In this document: in pieces, positions 1 to 8,539 of the stretch
Position numbering within the stretch: position 1 is the stretch's first letter
Layout of the letters: each line of letters opens with the position of its first letter
Origin: Tissierella sp.
GTDB lineage: Bacteria > Bacillota > Clostridia > Tissierellales > Tissierellaceae
Assembly (NCBI GenBank): GCA_012735585.1
Contig: JAAYGX010000030.1
Span: 1 to 64,000, forward strand
Reading direction: 5' to 3'
Length of the DNA: 64,000 bases
Made by a program: the position numbers and the translations under genes
Notes under the pieces: model-generated
Database searches by the model: none
What the model was told of the DNA's origin: nothing
What the model saw: the letters and a program-made list of their open reading frames with translations, nothing else

Positions 1-676
1 CTTCTATATTGGTGTTCAAGGCCTTTGTATAATCAACTTTATCCATGTCTATAGACGTAGAGTCCTTTTGATCATATTCAACTATGCTATTTAGTACGGC
101 TGCCATATCCTCTACTGAGTTTGTTATAGGTACGATTTGGTCAAAGGTTGATCTAGCACCTATAACACCATATCTAGAAATCATACCGAAGGTAGGTTTC
201 ATAGAGAATTTTCTAGAATCCTGGGATGTACTTAGTCCCCAAATTGCCCCTTTGCGATCAAGTGTTTTGGAAACAGTTTGTGTTGGAGTAAGTCCAAACT
301 CCTTAACCTTCACTTTTCCAAGAATAATAGTGTCTTCTGCTGATATTCTCTCAACAACTGTAGCATCAAAAATCGGTATATAATTTTCTAAAATTCTACT
401 TCCGGCGCTAGTTAATACTCCCTTTGTTGAAATATCATCTGTAATAATTAGAGGTATACCTGCTAAAGGACCTAATGATTCTTTATTTTTTCTCTTTCTG
501 TCTATTTCTCTAGCCTTACTTATTGCTTCATCTTTTAGTATTAATTTATATATACTAGAATCTGCTGTTTCTTTTTCAATATTTGCGATACATTCTTTTA
601 CAATCTCTTCACTTGAAACTTCATTTAATTCCATCAGCTGTATAAGCTGGGAAATACTTTTATCTATTAAACTCAC
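1..676 (-). CDS. GatA-like amidase paralogue lacking catalytic residues (3' end outside window)
   Basis: Partial gene running off the left edge; about 225 N-terminal codons are visible. It starts at GTG 676 behind GGAGGG (682-687), 11 bp after the aspS-gatC stop, so it is translationally linked to that gene. It aligns along its length with the intact GatA encoded at 4741-6174: the amidase N-terminus, GIPL, SAGSRILENY, FDATVVE, ISRYGV and TFDQI are all recognisable. The catalytic Lys of GIPIGIKDN is replaced (GIPLIITDD), and the stretch carrying the GGSSGGSAAAV and SDTGGSVRQP catalytic serines is missing, reduced to a short GAIWGLSTSQD linker. The frame is open throughout, so this is not random decay. 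Known family: GatA makes ammonia from Gln for Asp-/Glu-tRNA amidation. Inferred: an amidase-dead subunit or scaffold in a second, Asn-specific operon. Confidence 0.75.
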   Translation of the reverse strand, partial: MSLIDKSISQLIQLMELNEVSSEEIVKECIANIEKETADSSIYKLILKDEAISKAREIDRKRKNKESLGPLAGIPLIITDDISTKGVLTSAGSRILENYIPIFDATVVERISAEDTIILGKVKVKEFGLTPTQTVSKTLDRKGAIWGLSTSQDSRKFSMKPTFGMISRYGVIGARSTFDQIVPITNSVEDMAAVLNSIVEYDQKDSTSIDMDKVDYTKALNTNIE

Positions 677-687
677 TTTTATCCCTC

Positions 688-2784
688 CTATTCATTAACA
701 TTTGGTACCAATATATATCCATCTTCTGAGGAAGGAGCATTCAATAATACTTCTTCAACCTTTAAGCTTTTCTTAACTTCATCCGCCCTAGTAACATTAT
801 TAATTGGATGAATATTAATGATTGGATCAAATTTTGCTGCATCTACACGATCTAAAATTGAAATAGACTCAATCAGATCTGTAAATCCATCTTCTAGCTC
901 TTGTATTTCTATTTCACTTAAAGATATCTGTGATAGTTCTGCTAATTCTTCTATATCTATTTTTGACGAGCTAATTATATTGGATTCTTCAGATTTTCTT
1001 TGAGAAGCCATATCACCAGCGATACCTATGCCTAATATATCTAATTGATCTTTGGCAACAGTACTTGGTGCCTCTGTCATAGCACAGCTGGCATCTCTCA
1101 TCTTAGGAAATGCTATTACATCCCTAATGGAATCAGCCTGAGCCATTAGCATTACCAGTCTATCTAATCCAAAGGCAAATCCACCGTGGGGTGGTGTACC
1201 ATATGAAAAAGCTTCTATCATAAATCCAAAACGTTCTTCAATCTCCTCTTTATTAAATCCAAGTGCCTCAAACATTCTTTGTTGAATATCACTTCTATGG
1301 ATTCGAATACTTCCACTACCTAACTCTATACCATTTAATACAAAGTCATAGCTCATAGCATTCATATTAGATAAATCTTCTTTTTTCATAAATTCATCTA
1401 CATCGGCTGGCATTGTAAATGGATGATGCATGGCAATATATCTATTTTCTTCTTCAGACCATTCTAGTAAAGGAAAATCTGTTACTATTAGGAATTTATA
1501 ATCCCATTTGTTTCTTAGACCTAGTTTATCACCTATATCTAAACGTAACCCTCCTAGTGTCTTGTACACTACAGGTAACTCATCGGCACAGAATATTATT
1601 AAATCTCCTGGCTCAGATTTACAAGTTTCGATGATTTCTTAGACTTCTGACTCACTTAAGAATTTAGTAAGTAAAGTCCTTAAATTTCCATCTGGCTCTA
1701 TTGCTATCCATGCCATACCTTTTGCACCATATGAAGTAGCCTTGTCTGTTAATTCATCTATTTCATTTCTAGAAAAACTATTGCCACCTTTTATATTTAA
1801 GGCTCTTACAGCTCCACCTTGATCTACTACATTTCTAAATACTTTAAATCCACATTTTTTTGCTATATCACTTAAATCAACAATTTCCATTCCAAATCGT
1901 AAATCAGGTTTGTCAGATCCATATAGATCCATAGCCTTTTGATATGTTATTCTAGGGAATTTTTCTTTAAAATCCATGTCCATTACTTGAGAAAAAATAT
2001 GTTTAAATAGACCTTCTAGATAGTTTAGTACATCCTCCTGATTTACAAAGGATAGTTCCATATCTACTTGGGTAAATTCTGGCTGCCTATCTGCTCTTAA
2101 ATCTTCATCACGGAAACATCTTGCTATTTGATAGTATCTATCTACACCTGAAACCATCAAAAGTTGTTTAAATATCTGTGGTGACTGAGGTAGTGCATAA
2201 AACTTTCCTTGTTCCATCCTACTAGGCACTAAATAATCCCTGGCACCTTCTGGTGTACTTTTAGTTAAAATCGGAGTTTCTACTTCCATAAAATCCATAT
2301 CATCAAGATATCTTCTTATGGCCTTGGTTGTTTTGTGTCTTAATGCTAAATTATCATATAGGTGTGGTCTCCTAATGTCCAAATATCGATACTTAAGTCT
2401 TAACTCTTCCTTAACATTTATATAGTCTTCTACAGGAAAAGGTAATGTTTTAGACTTAGATAAGATTTCTAAATCAGTAGCTTTAAGCTCTATGGTTCCT
2501 GTAGGGATATTTGGATTATATGTCTCCTCATCCCTTTTTCTGATGACTCCTTGAACCTTAACCACATATTCATTTCTTAGGTTCTCTACATCTAAAAACA
2601 TCTCCTCACCAATATCCTGTAAATCAAAAACTACTTGTAAGATCCCTGTTTTATCTCGTAAATCTAAAAATATTATCCCACCCATATCACGGGTACGCTG
2701 TACCCAACCAGTAACGGTGGATTTTTTTCCTATGTCAGCATCCCTTAAAGATGCACAATAATCTGTTCTGTATAAAGCCTCCAT
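688..2784 (-). pseudogene. aspS: Aspartyl-tRNA synthetase-GatC fusion, interrupted by one in-frame TAA
   Basis: The frame is continuous from ATG 2784 (SD AAAGGAGA) to TAG 688, 698 codons, except for TAA at 1639-1641 (codon 382). Before it lie the OB-fold anticodon domain, motif 1 region (ETPILTKSTPEGARDYLVP), motif 2 (RCFRDEDLRADRQPEFTQ) and part of the GAD insertion. After it come EIIETC, the rest of the GAD domain, motif 3 (GGFAFGLDRLVML), then a GatC domain (about residues 611-698, ending APSSEDGYILVPNVNE). AspRS-GatC fusions are known in some Firmicutes; AspRS charges tRNA-Asp/tRNA-Asn and GatC is the small amidotransferase subunit. Preceded by a T-box. Either a recent pseudogene, a sequence error (a CAA/AAA/GAA codon would restore it), or readthrough. 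An intact aspS elsewhere is expected, as AspRS is essential. Confidence 0.85.
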
Positions 2785-2804
2785 GTTATTTCTCCTTTCT
2801 TTTC

Positions 2805-3095
2805 CAATAAAAAATACCTTCCATCCCCTATAAAAGGGACGAAAGGTATATATTCGCGGTACCACCCAAATTGATTATTATAAATAATAATCCACTCTTA
2901 TTCGATACAGGCTAAAAAGCTTTATATCTACTGCTGTAATGTAGCAGCTACATCTAAGTCTACTTGCTCATGCTTTCGGTTAGAAACTCCCAGATGTTTT
3001 TCAATTAAACTAAAGTACTGGACTCCCACCAATGCCAGCTCTCTTTCACTTATTATTTAATCTACTCTTCTGATCTACGTTTTTAAAATCATATT
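2805..3095 (-). promoter_or_regulatory. T-box riboswitch leader, candidate Asn (AAC) specifier
   Basis: On the minus strand the T-box consensus GGGTGGTACCGCG lies within 2851-2868. A terminator hairpin (2816-2847) followed by a U-rich run comes immediately before the aspS start. Upstream is a Stem I with the AGAGAG internal loop and GGTGGGAG terminal loop flanked by CTGG/CCAG, AAGT/ACTT and ATTAAA/TTTAAT pairings. In my hand fold the specifier loop contains GAAAAACA. AAC (2998-2996) followed by A is the best specifier, which reads asparagine; a GAA (Glu) triplet lies just upstream at 3002-3000. Uncharged tRNA-Asn would then derepress an operon making Asn-tRNA from Asp-tRNA, consistent with the AspRS-GatC product. 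T-box identity is firm; specifier assignment is a hand fold. Confidence 0.9.
2816..2847 (-). terminator. T-box regulatory terminator
   Basis: Arms ACCTTTCGTCCC and GGGGATGGAAGGT around a TTTTATA loop on the minus strand, followed by ATTTTTTATT, placed directly after the T-box sequence. This is the alternative to the antiterminator formed by the T-box bulge. Confidence 0.85.
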
Positions 3096-3114
3096 AATTT
3101 AACTTTTTTACTTC

Positions 3115-3185
3115 TGCCCTGTCATTCCGAGGAATTTTATGACGAGGAATCTTAAGATCCTTCGTGTTGCTCAGGATGACTGGCT
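3115..3185. repeat. Dispersed GTCATTC...GGATGAC repeat, copy 1
   Basis: Between gatB and the T-box there is a unit beginning GTCATTCCGAGGAA and ending CTCAGGATGAC, with AAGATCCTTCG inside. The same AAGATCCTTCG and CTCAGGATGAC words occur at 57170-57200, and a short GGTCGGAATGAC remnant is at 6514-6536. The ends are inverted (GTCAT/ATGAC). No coding sequence lies within 3096-3309; the rest is AT-rich spacer. Probably a non-autonomous mobile repeat family. Confidence 0.6.
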
Positions 3186-3309
3186 TTACTCAAGATGATA
3201 ATAATTTCTATTTATTATATCCTAAACTTCTATAATTAAACTAAAACATTCTTTAATTTTTAACTTTATACTATTCTACTTTAATTCGATAAAAAATGCA
3301 ACTCTTTTT

Positions 3310-4740
3310 TTATCTTTCTTTTAACTTCTCTAATAAAAGTTTATTTACTACTTGAGGATTGGCCTTTCCTCTTGACTTTTTCATAATTTGACCTATTAAG
3401 AATCCAACAGCCCTATCTTTACCATTTTTAAAATCAATTATGGATTGTTCATTTTCATCCAAAACAGTATCAATCATTCCTTCTAATTCACCTTCATCAC
3501 TGATTTGAATTAGTCCTTGTTCTTTAACGATTGTGTTAGGATCTTTACCTGTATCAAACATATCTCGGAGTACCTTTTTACCAGTATTGTTGTTGATTTT
3601 GCCATCCTTTACTAAAGAGATTAAATCAGCCAATGCTTTGGCACCAAATTTAAGAGAATCAATTTCTAAATCTTCTTCATTGAGTCTTCTTAATACATCA
3701 CCCATAATCCAATTGCTTACCAGCTTTGTATCATTGATGTTTTTAACAGTATCCTCAAAGAAAGCAGCAAGGTCTCTTGATTGTGTCAATACTCCAGCAT
3801 CATATGAACTCAAGTCATATTGACTTATGAATCTTTCCTTTTTCTCATGAGGAAGTTCTGGCATATTATTTTGGATTTCATTGATAAAAGTATCTTCTAA
3901 TATAAATGGCGGTATATCTCCTTCAACTGCAAATCTATAGTCGCTTGCTCCAGCTTTACCTCTCATTAGTACAGTCTCTGCCTTTACTTCATCCCAACGT
4001 CTTGTTTCCTTATCCGTGTTTTCTCCTTTTTTTAGTAGGTCAATATGACGTTCTTCTTCATATTCTATTGATTTAACTACTGATCTAAATGAGTTCAGAT
4101 TTTTTATTTCAGAGATCCTTGTCTTTTGTCCTGTTTCGCTATCTACTACATTTATATTAACATCACATCTTAAGGAACCTTCTTCCATTTTACAATCCGA
4201 TACTTCTATATATTTTAAAGTAGCCCTTAAGTTTTCTAAAAACAATCTAGCTTCTTCTGCAGAATTCATCTCTGGTTTGCTTACAATCTCAATAAGCGGT
4301 ACACCAGCTCTATTGTAGTCTAGTAATGTCTCATCATTTTCCGTATGGATAGACTTTCCTGTATCTTCTTCAATATGGATTCTTTGTAAATGAACTTTCT
4401 TAGTTCCTTCTTCTAATTCAATCTCTATATATCCTTCACTACATATTGGGATTTCATTTTGTGATGTTTGGAATCCCTTAGTCAGGTCTGCATAGAAATA
4501 ATTTTTTCTATCCATCTTTATATGATTGGATATATGAGTGTTAAATGCAGTACCGGCTTTTATAGCATATTCTAATACTCTTTTATTCAACCTAGGAATT
4601 GCACCTGGCAATCCTAAACAAACTGGACAGCAATGACTATTGGCTTCCCCACCAAATTCATTTGTACAGTTGCAAAATATTTTAGTATCTGTCATTAGTT
4701 CCACATGTATTTCTAAACCAATAATAGTTTTATATCTCAA
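3310..4740 (-). CDS. gatB: Aspartyl/glutamyl-tRNA(Asn/Gln) amidotransferase subunit B
   Basis: 476 residues, normal for GatB. It is the kinase and tRNA-binding subunit that phosphorylates the misacylated Asp or Glu and receives ammonia from GatA. Visible features: N-terminal IGLEIHVEL, the metal/Zn motif with CNCTNEFGG and CCPVCLGLPGAIP, the cradle region (DYNRAGVPLIEIVSKP; MEEGSLRCDVNIN), and a C-terminal YqeY-like tail (LIGQIMKKSRGKANPQ). The ATG at 4740 directly abuts the gatA stop (4741-4743), so it is translationally coupled. Last gene of the gatCAB unit; a spacer with a dispersed repeat and the T-box leader follow. Stop is TAA. Confidence 0.97.
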   Translation of the reverse strand: MRYKTIIGLEIHVELMTDTKIFCNCTNEFGGEANSHCCPVCLGLPGAIPRLNKRVLEYAIKAGTAFNTHISNHIKMDRKNYFYADLTKGFQTSQNEIPICSEGYIEIELEEGTKKVHLQRIHIEEDTGKSIHTENDETLLDYNRAGVPLIEIVSKPEMNSAEEARLFLENLRATLKYIEVSDCKMEEGSLRCDVNINVVDSETGQKTRISEIKNLNSFRSVVKSIEYEEERHIDLLKKGENTDKETRRWDEVKAETVLMRGKAGASDYRFAVEGDIPPFILEDTFINEIQNNMPELPHEKKERFISQYDLSSYDAGVLTQSRDLAAFFEDTVKNINDTKLVSNWIMGDVLRRLNEEDLEIDSLKFGAKALADLISLVKDGKINNNTGKKVLRDMFDTGKDPNTIVKEQGLIQISDEGELEGMIDTVLDENEQSIIDFKNGKDRAVGFLIGQIMKKSRGKANPQVVNKLLLEKLKER

Positions 4741-6174
4741 TTATTTCACCATCCCTTCAATTGCAAGTCCAAGATTTATTATGTCTTCTTCACCAAATTT
4801 ATTACCTATGATTTGGATTCCTATTGGTAGTCTATCACCATTAAATAAAGGTAAATTCATAGCACAAAGACCTGCTAGATTTACTGGTACTGTGAACAAA
4901 TCCCCCTTATACATATCAACAGGATTCTCTATTTTATCACCTAGGTTAAATGGCAATGTTGGAGATGTTGGTGAAAGTAATATATCTACATTTTCAAAGG
5001 CTTTTTCAAAATCATTTCTAATCAGTGTTCTAACCTTAAGAGCTTGCATATAATAATCCTCTGCATGATCTTCTCTTAATATATATGTTCCTAGCATAAT
5101 TCTTCTCTTTACTTCTTCACCAAAGGCTTCTGTCCTTGATTTAATGTATAATTCATCTAAAGTTTCATAGTCCTCAGCCCTAAAACCCAATCTTAGTCCA
5201 TCAAATCTAGCTAAATTTGCACTTGCTTCTGCATTTGATATCAATAGATAAGTCTCAAGAGCATATTTTAGATTTGGTAAAGATACTTCCTCTACCATTC
5301 CACCATTTTCTTTTATTAGCTCAATAGTTTTAAAGAAATTATCTTTTACTTGGTTCTCTATTTCTATATCGAATAATTCCTTTGGTATTCCTATTCTAAT
5401 TTTCTTTATATCTACTTCAGTAGATTCCAGATTAAGGTTCAAATCCATACTTACAGAAGTAGGATCTTTTTCATCATATCCAGACAATATGGATAGCATT
5501 AATGCTGCGTCCTCAGTATCCTTAGCTATTACTCCTATTTGATCTAAGGTATTTGCTAACGGAACTAAACCATATCTAGAAATCCTTCCATAGGTTGGCT
5601 TAAGACCTACAACACCACAAAAATTTGCAGGTTGTCTTACAGAACCGCCAGTATCAGACCCAAGGGCTATGGCTACTTGATTAGATGCTACTGCTGCAGC
5701 TGATCCACCTGATGAGCCTCCTGGCACTTTCTTCATATCTAAAGGATTTTTACTTGCTCCAAAATAAGAAGTCTCAGTAGATGAACCCATTGCAAATTCA
5801 TCCATATTCGTCTTACCTATAATAATTCCATCTTCTTTTTTTATAATCTCTACAACTGTAGCATCATAAGGTGATACATAATCTTTGAGCATCTTTGAAC
5901 CACAAGTAGTGACCATATCCTTTGTTACTATATTGTCTTTGATCCCTATGGGAATCCCTGCCAATCTACCTAGCTCTTCCCCATTTTTTATTTTCTCATC
6001 TATTCTAGCCCCTTGAGATCTAGCCCCTTCTTTATCAACAGTAATAAATGCATTGATATCCTTATCTTTCTCTTCAATATGTTTTATATAGGCTTCTACC
6101 ACTTCTGTGGCAGTTATTTCTCTATTTATTATCTTGTCTCTTATATCTCTTGCTTTTAAATCTAATATATCCAC
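4741..6174 (-). CDS. gatA: Aspartyl/glutamyl-tRNA amidotransferase subunit A (intact amidase)
   Basis: About 477 residues. Glutaminase (amidase-signature) subunit delivering ammonia to GatB. The catalytic Ser-cisSer-Lys set is present: Lys in GIPIGIKDN (about residue 80) and the serines in GGSSGGSAAAVAS and SDTGGSVRQPA; GLKPTYGRISRYG and the C-terminal region are normal. I place the start at GTG 6174 because GAGAGGTG at 6181-6188 is well spaced for it; an upstream GTG at 6183 overlaps that SD. Follows gatC by 14 bp. It is the functional counterpart to the degenerate paralogue at the left edge and a useful internal control for that comparison. Confidence 0.97.
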   Translation of the reverse strand: MDILDLKARDIRDKIINREITATEVVEAYIKHIEEKDKDINAFITVDKEGARSQGARIDEKIKNGEELGRLAGIPIGIKDNIVTKDMVTTCGSKMLKDYVSPYDATVVEIIKKEDGIIIGKTNMDEFAMGSSTETSYFGASKNPLDMKKVPGGSSGGSAAAVASNQVAIALGSDTGGSVRQPANFCGVVGLKPTYGRISRYGLVPLANTLDQIGVIAKDTEDAALMLSILSGYDEKDPTSVSMDLNLNLESTEVDIKKIRIGIPKELFDIEIENQVKDNFFKTIELIKENGGMVEEVSLPNLKYALETYLLISNAEASANLARFDGLRLGFRAEDYETLDELYIKSRTEAFGEEVKRRIMLGTYILREDHAEDYYMQALKVRTLIRNDFEKAFENVDILLSPTSPTLPFNLGDKIENPVDMYKGDLFTVPVNLAGLCAMNLPLFNGDRLPIGIQIIGNKFGEEDIINLGLAIEGMVK

Positions 6175-6188
6175 TAATATCACCTCTC

Positions 6189-6473
6189 TTAATCTACAAC
6201 TTTTAATATTTTAAAATATCCATACTTTTCTTCAACAGTATTCTTCAAGACTTCTTTTTGTGGAAGGCTTTCTTCAACCTCATCTCCTATAAAAGGGTCT
6301 TTGTATTGATTTACTTGATAAGTTGGCTCTATATCGGAGGTATCTGCTTCTTTGATATTCTCAACTAAGTTTAAAACCTTCTCAAATTCTTTAATAAATC
6401 CATCATTTTCCACATCATCAAAGCTCAACTTACATAGTTCAGCTATTTGAGATACATCTTCTTTAGAAATCAT
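6189..6473 (-). CDS. gatC: Aspartyl/glutamyl-tRNA amidotransferase subunit C
   Basis: 94 residues, the usual GatC size. Small subunit that wraps GatA and GatB and stabilises the amidotransferase. Shows the conserved start (ISKEDVSQIAELCKLSF), the FEKVLNLVENI helix, the SDIEPTYQV motif and a C-terminus ending YGYFKILKVVD. Strong AAAGGAGG upstream of ATG 6473. First gene of gatCAB, 66 bp downstream of ligA, so it may share the pcrA-ligA transcript. A second GatC domain is fused to the interrupted AspRS at 688-2784, so the window carries two GatC versions. Confidence 0.95.
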   Translation of the reverse strand: MISKEDVSQIAELCKLSFDDVENDGFIKEFEKVLNLVENIKEADTSDIEPTYQVNQYKDPFIGDEVEESLPQKEVLKNTVEEKYGYFKILKVVD

Positions 6474-6504
6474 TTAGTTTCCTCCTTTAAAATAAATACT
6501 ATAA

Positions 6505-6537
6505 TGTCTAAGACCCTTCCCTCTGGTCGGAATGACA
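6505..6537. repeat. Short remnant of the GTCATTC repeat family
   Basis: Between ligA and gatC, the words CCCTTCCCTCTGG and GGAATGAC resemble one end of the dispersed repeat found at 3115-3185 and 57054-57243. The fragment is only about 30 bp, so assignment rests on the GGAATGAC end. Confidence 0.35.
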
Positions 6538-6539
6538 AA

Positions 6540-8528
6540 TTAAAATTCAATTATACTTTTTAGTCTTTCTTCGTCTATAATTTCAATCCCTAATTCAAGA
6601 GCTTTTGTATGTTTGCTTCCAGGATCAGTTCCTACTATGACATAATCAGTCTTTTTACTTACAGAACCGGAAACTTTTCCACCCATCTTCTCGATTACTT
6701 CCTTGATTACACCTCTTGATAAACCTTCAATACTTCCTGTAATCACTACGGTTTTATCTGTAAATATAGATTCAGTAGTCTTTACATCCTCATATATTGT
6801 CTTAACTCCTTCAGATAATAATTTATCTATGGCTTTTAATATTTCATCATCTTGGAAAAACTCAACTATATTATCTGCAATAATAGGACCTATATCACCA
6901 ACTTGGAGCAATTCATCCACAGTAGCCTTCTTCAAATTATCTAAGGATTTATAGTAATTAGCCAAGTCAGTTGCTGTTTTTATACCTACATTACGAATTC
7001 CCAAGGCATATATAAAGGATGCCAATGATACATTCTTACTTCTTTCTATGGCTTCTAATAGATTATTAGACTTTTTCTCTTTAAATCCTTCTAGTTTAAT
7101 TAAATCATCATATTTTATTTCATATATTTCTGGTAAATCCTTTAAATCTAACTCTTCCAATAGCTTTTCAGCTGTCTTCTCACTGAAACCTTCAATGTTC
7201 ATAGCATCTCTACTGGCAAAATGTACTAGTCTTGCTACCAATTGTGGCTTACAGGATAAGGAGTTAGGGCAAAATATATGAACCCCATCTTGGTATAATT
7301 CACTGTGACAAGCTGGACAATGGGTTGGTTTCTCAATTAAAAATGTCTCCATATCTTCTTCCAGGGTTCCTAATATCTCAGGGATTACATCATTGGATCT
7401 TCTAATAAGTACATTGGAGTTAATCCTAACGCCTTTTCTTTCAATATCATCATAATTATTAAGTGTAGCCCTTCTAACAGTTACTCCACCTATATCTATA
7501 GGCTCTAAAATTGCAGTTGGAGTAACCTTAGCAGTACGTCCTACATTCCATTGCACACTTAAAAGTCTAGTACTAGTCTCCTCAGCTTCAAACTTGTAGG
7601 CAACGGCCCATCTAGGAAATCTATTTGTAAATCCCAGTGCTTCCCTAGTTCTAATATCATCAATTTTTATGACCAATCCATCGGTTAATAAATCTAGGTT
7701 TTTTCTTTCATCATTTATAAGATCAATTTCTTCAATTAGGTCATACATGCTATCAAAAGCCTTAGCATAATCAAATACAGGTAATCTATTTTCCTTTAGA
7801 AAATCAAGAACTTCCATATGTGTAGTAAAATTTTTGCCTTCTATATATCCAATATTATAGAAATAACCGGCAAGATTTCTTTCAGAAGTTACTTTGGTAT
7901 CTAAGTTTCTTAAGGCACCTGCTGCTGCATTTCTAGCATTTTTTAAAGGTTCAACAGCAGTTTTGTTATATTCCTCCAATGCAGATAAGGGCATTAGACC
8001 TTCACCTTGTATTTCCATGGTCCCTTTAAAAGGTACTGTCATTGGAATTGATTTAATAGTTTTAAGTTGCTCTAATATTCCCTCTCCTACAGTTCCATTA
8101 CCCCTTGTAGCACCTTGTACTAAATGCCCATCCCTATAAGTAAGGTTGATAGTAAGTCCATCAAATTTATATTCTAAAATATAAACTGGATTTGGTAATT
8201 TATCCAAATTAGTAGAATTATAGTCTTGGATCAGTCTCTTAACACGACTATCCCAGTTTATAAGTTCCTCAAAGCTTTGACATTTGTCTAAACTCCACAA
8301 TCTTCCTAAATGGATATGTTTGTCGAATTTTTCTAAAATATGTCCGCCTACTCTTTGAGTAGGTGAATATGCTTTAACTATTCCTGTTTCCTTTTCTAAT
8401 ATAGCTAACTCATCATAGAGTAAATCATATTCCTTATCACTAACTTTAGGGCTGTCTAAAGTGTAGTAATAGTAATTAAGATCATTGATAATTTCTATAA
8501 GTTCATCAATTCTCTTTTCCTTATCCAA
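6540..8528 (-). CDS. ligA: NAD-dependent DNA ligase
   Basis: 662 residues, typical LigA. Seals nicks in replication and repair using NAD+. Domain Ia (YYYYTLDSPKVSDKEYDLLYDEL) comes first, then the adenylation domain with catalytic Lys in LEYKFDGL and motif GATRGNGTVGE, an OB fold, a Cys4 zinc finger (CPAC...CPNSLSC), helix-hairpin-helix repeats and a C-terminal BRCT domain (about residues 590-662, TDKTVVITGSIEGLSRG). The start is TTG 8528 behind AGGGGG; there is no better ATG nearby. It lies 11 bp downstream of pcrA. The pcrA-ligA pairing is a conserved Firmicutes arrangement. Confidence 0.97.
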   Translation of the reverse strand: MDKEKRIDELIEIINDLNYYYYTLDSPKVSDKEYDLLYDELAILEKETGIVKAYSPTQRVGGHILEKFDKHIHLGRLWSLDKCQSFEELINWDSRVKRLIQDYNSTNLDKLPNPVYILEYKFDGLTINLTYRDGHLVQGATRGNGTVGEGILEQLKTIKSIPMTVPFKGTMEIQGEGLMPLSALEEYNKTAVEPLKNARNAAAGALRNLDTKVTSERNLAGYFYNIGYIEGKNFTTHMEVLDFLKENRLPVFDYAKAFDSMYDLIEEIDLINDERKNLDLLTDGLVIKIDDIRTREALGFTNRFPRWAVAYKFEAEETSTRLLSVQWNVGRTAKVTPTAILEPIDIGGVTVRRATLNNYDDIERKGVRINSNVLIRRSNDVIPEILGTLEEDMETFLIEKPTHCPACHSELYQDGVHIFCPNSLSCKPQLVARLVHFASRDAMNIEGFSEKTAEKLLEELDLKDLPEIYEIKYDDLIKLEGFKEKKSNNLLEAIERSKNVSLASFIYALGIRNVGIKTATDLANYYKSLDNLKKATVDELLQVGDIGPIIADNIVEFFQDDEILKAIDKLLSEGVKTIYEDVKTTESIFTDKTVVITGSIEGLSRGVIKEVIEKMGGKVSGSVSKKTDYVIVGTDPGSKHTKALELGIEIIDEERLKSIIEF

Positions 8529-8539
8529 ATCAATACCCC

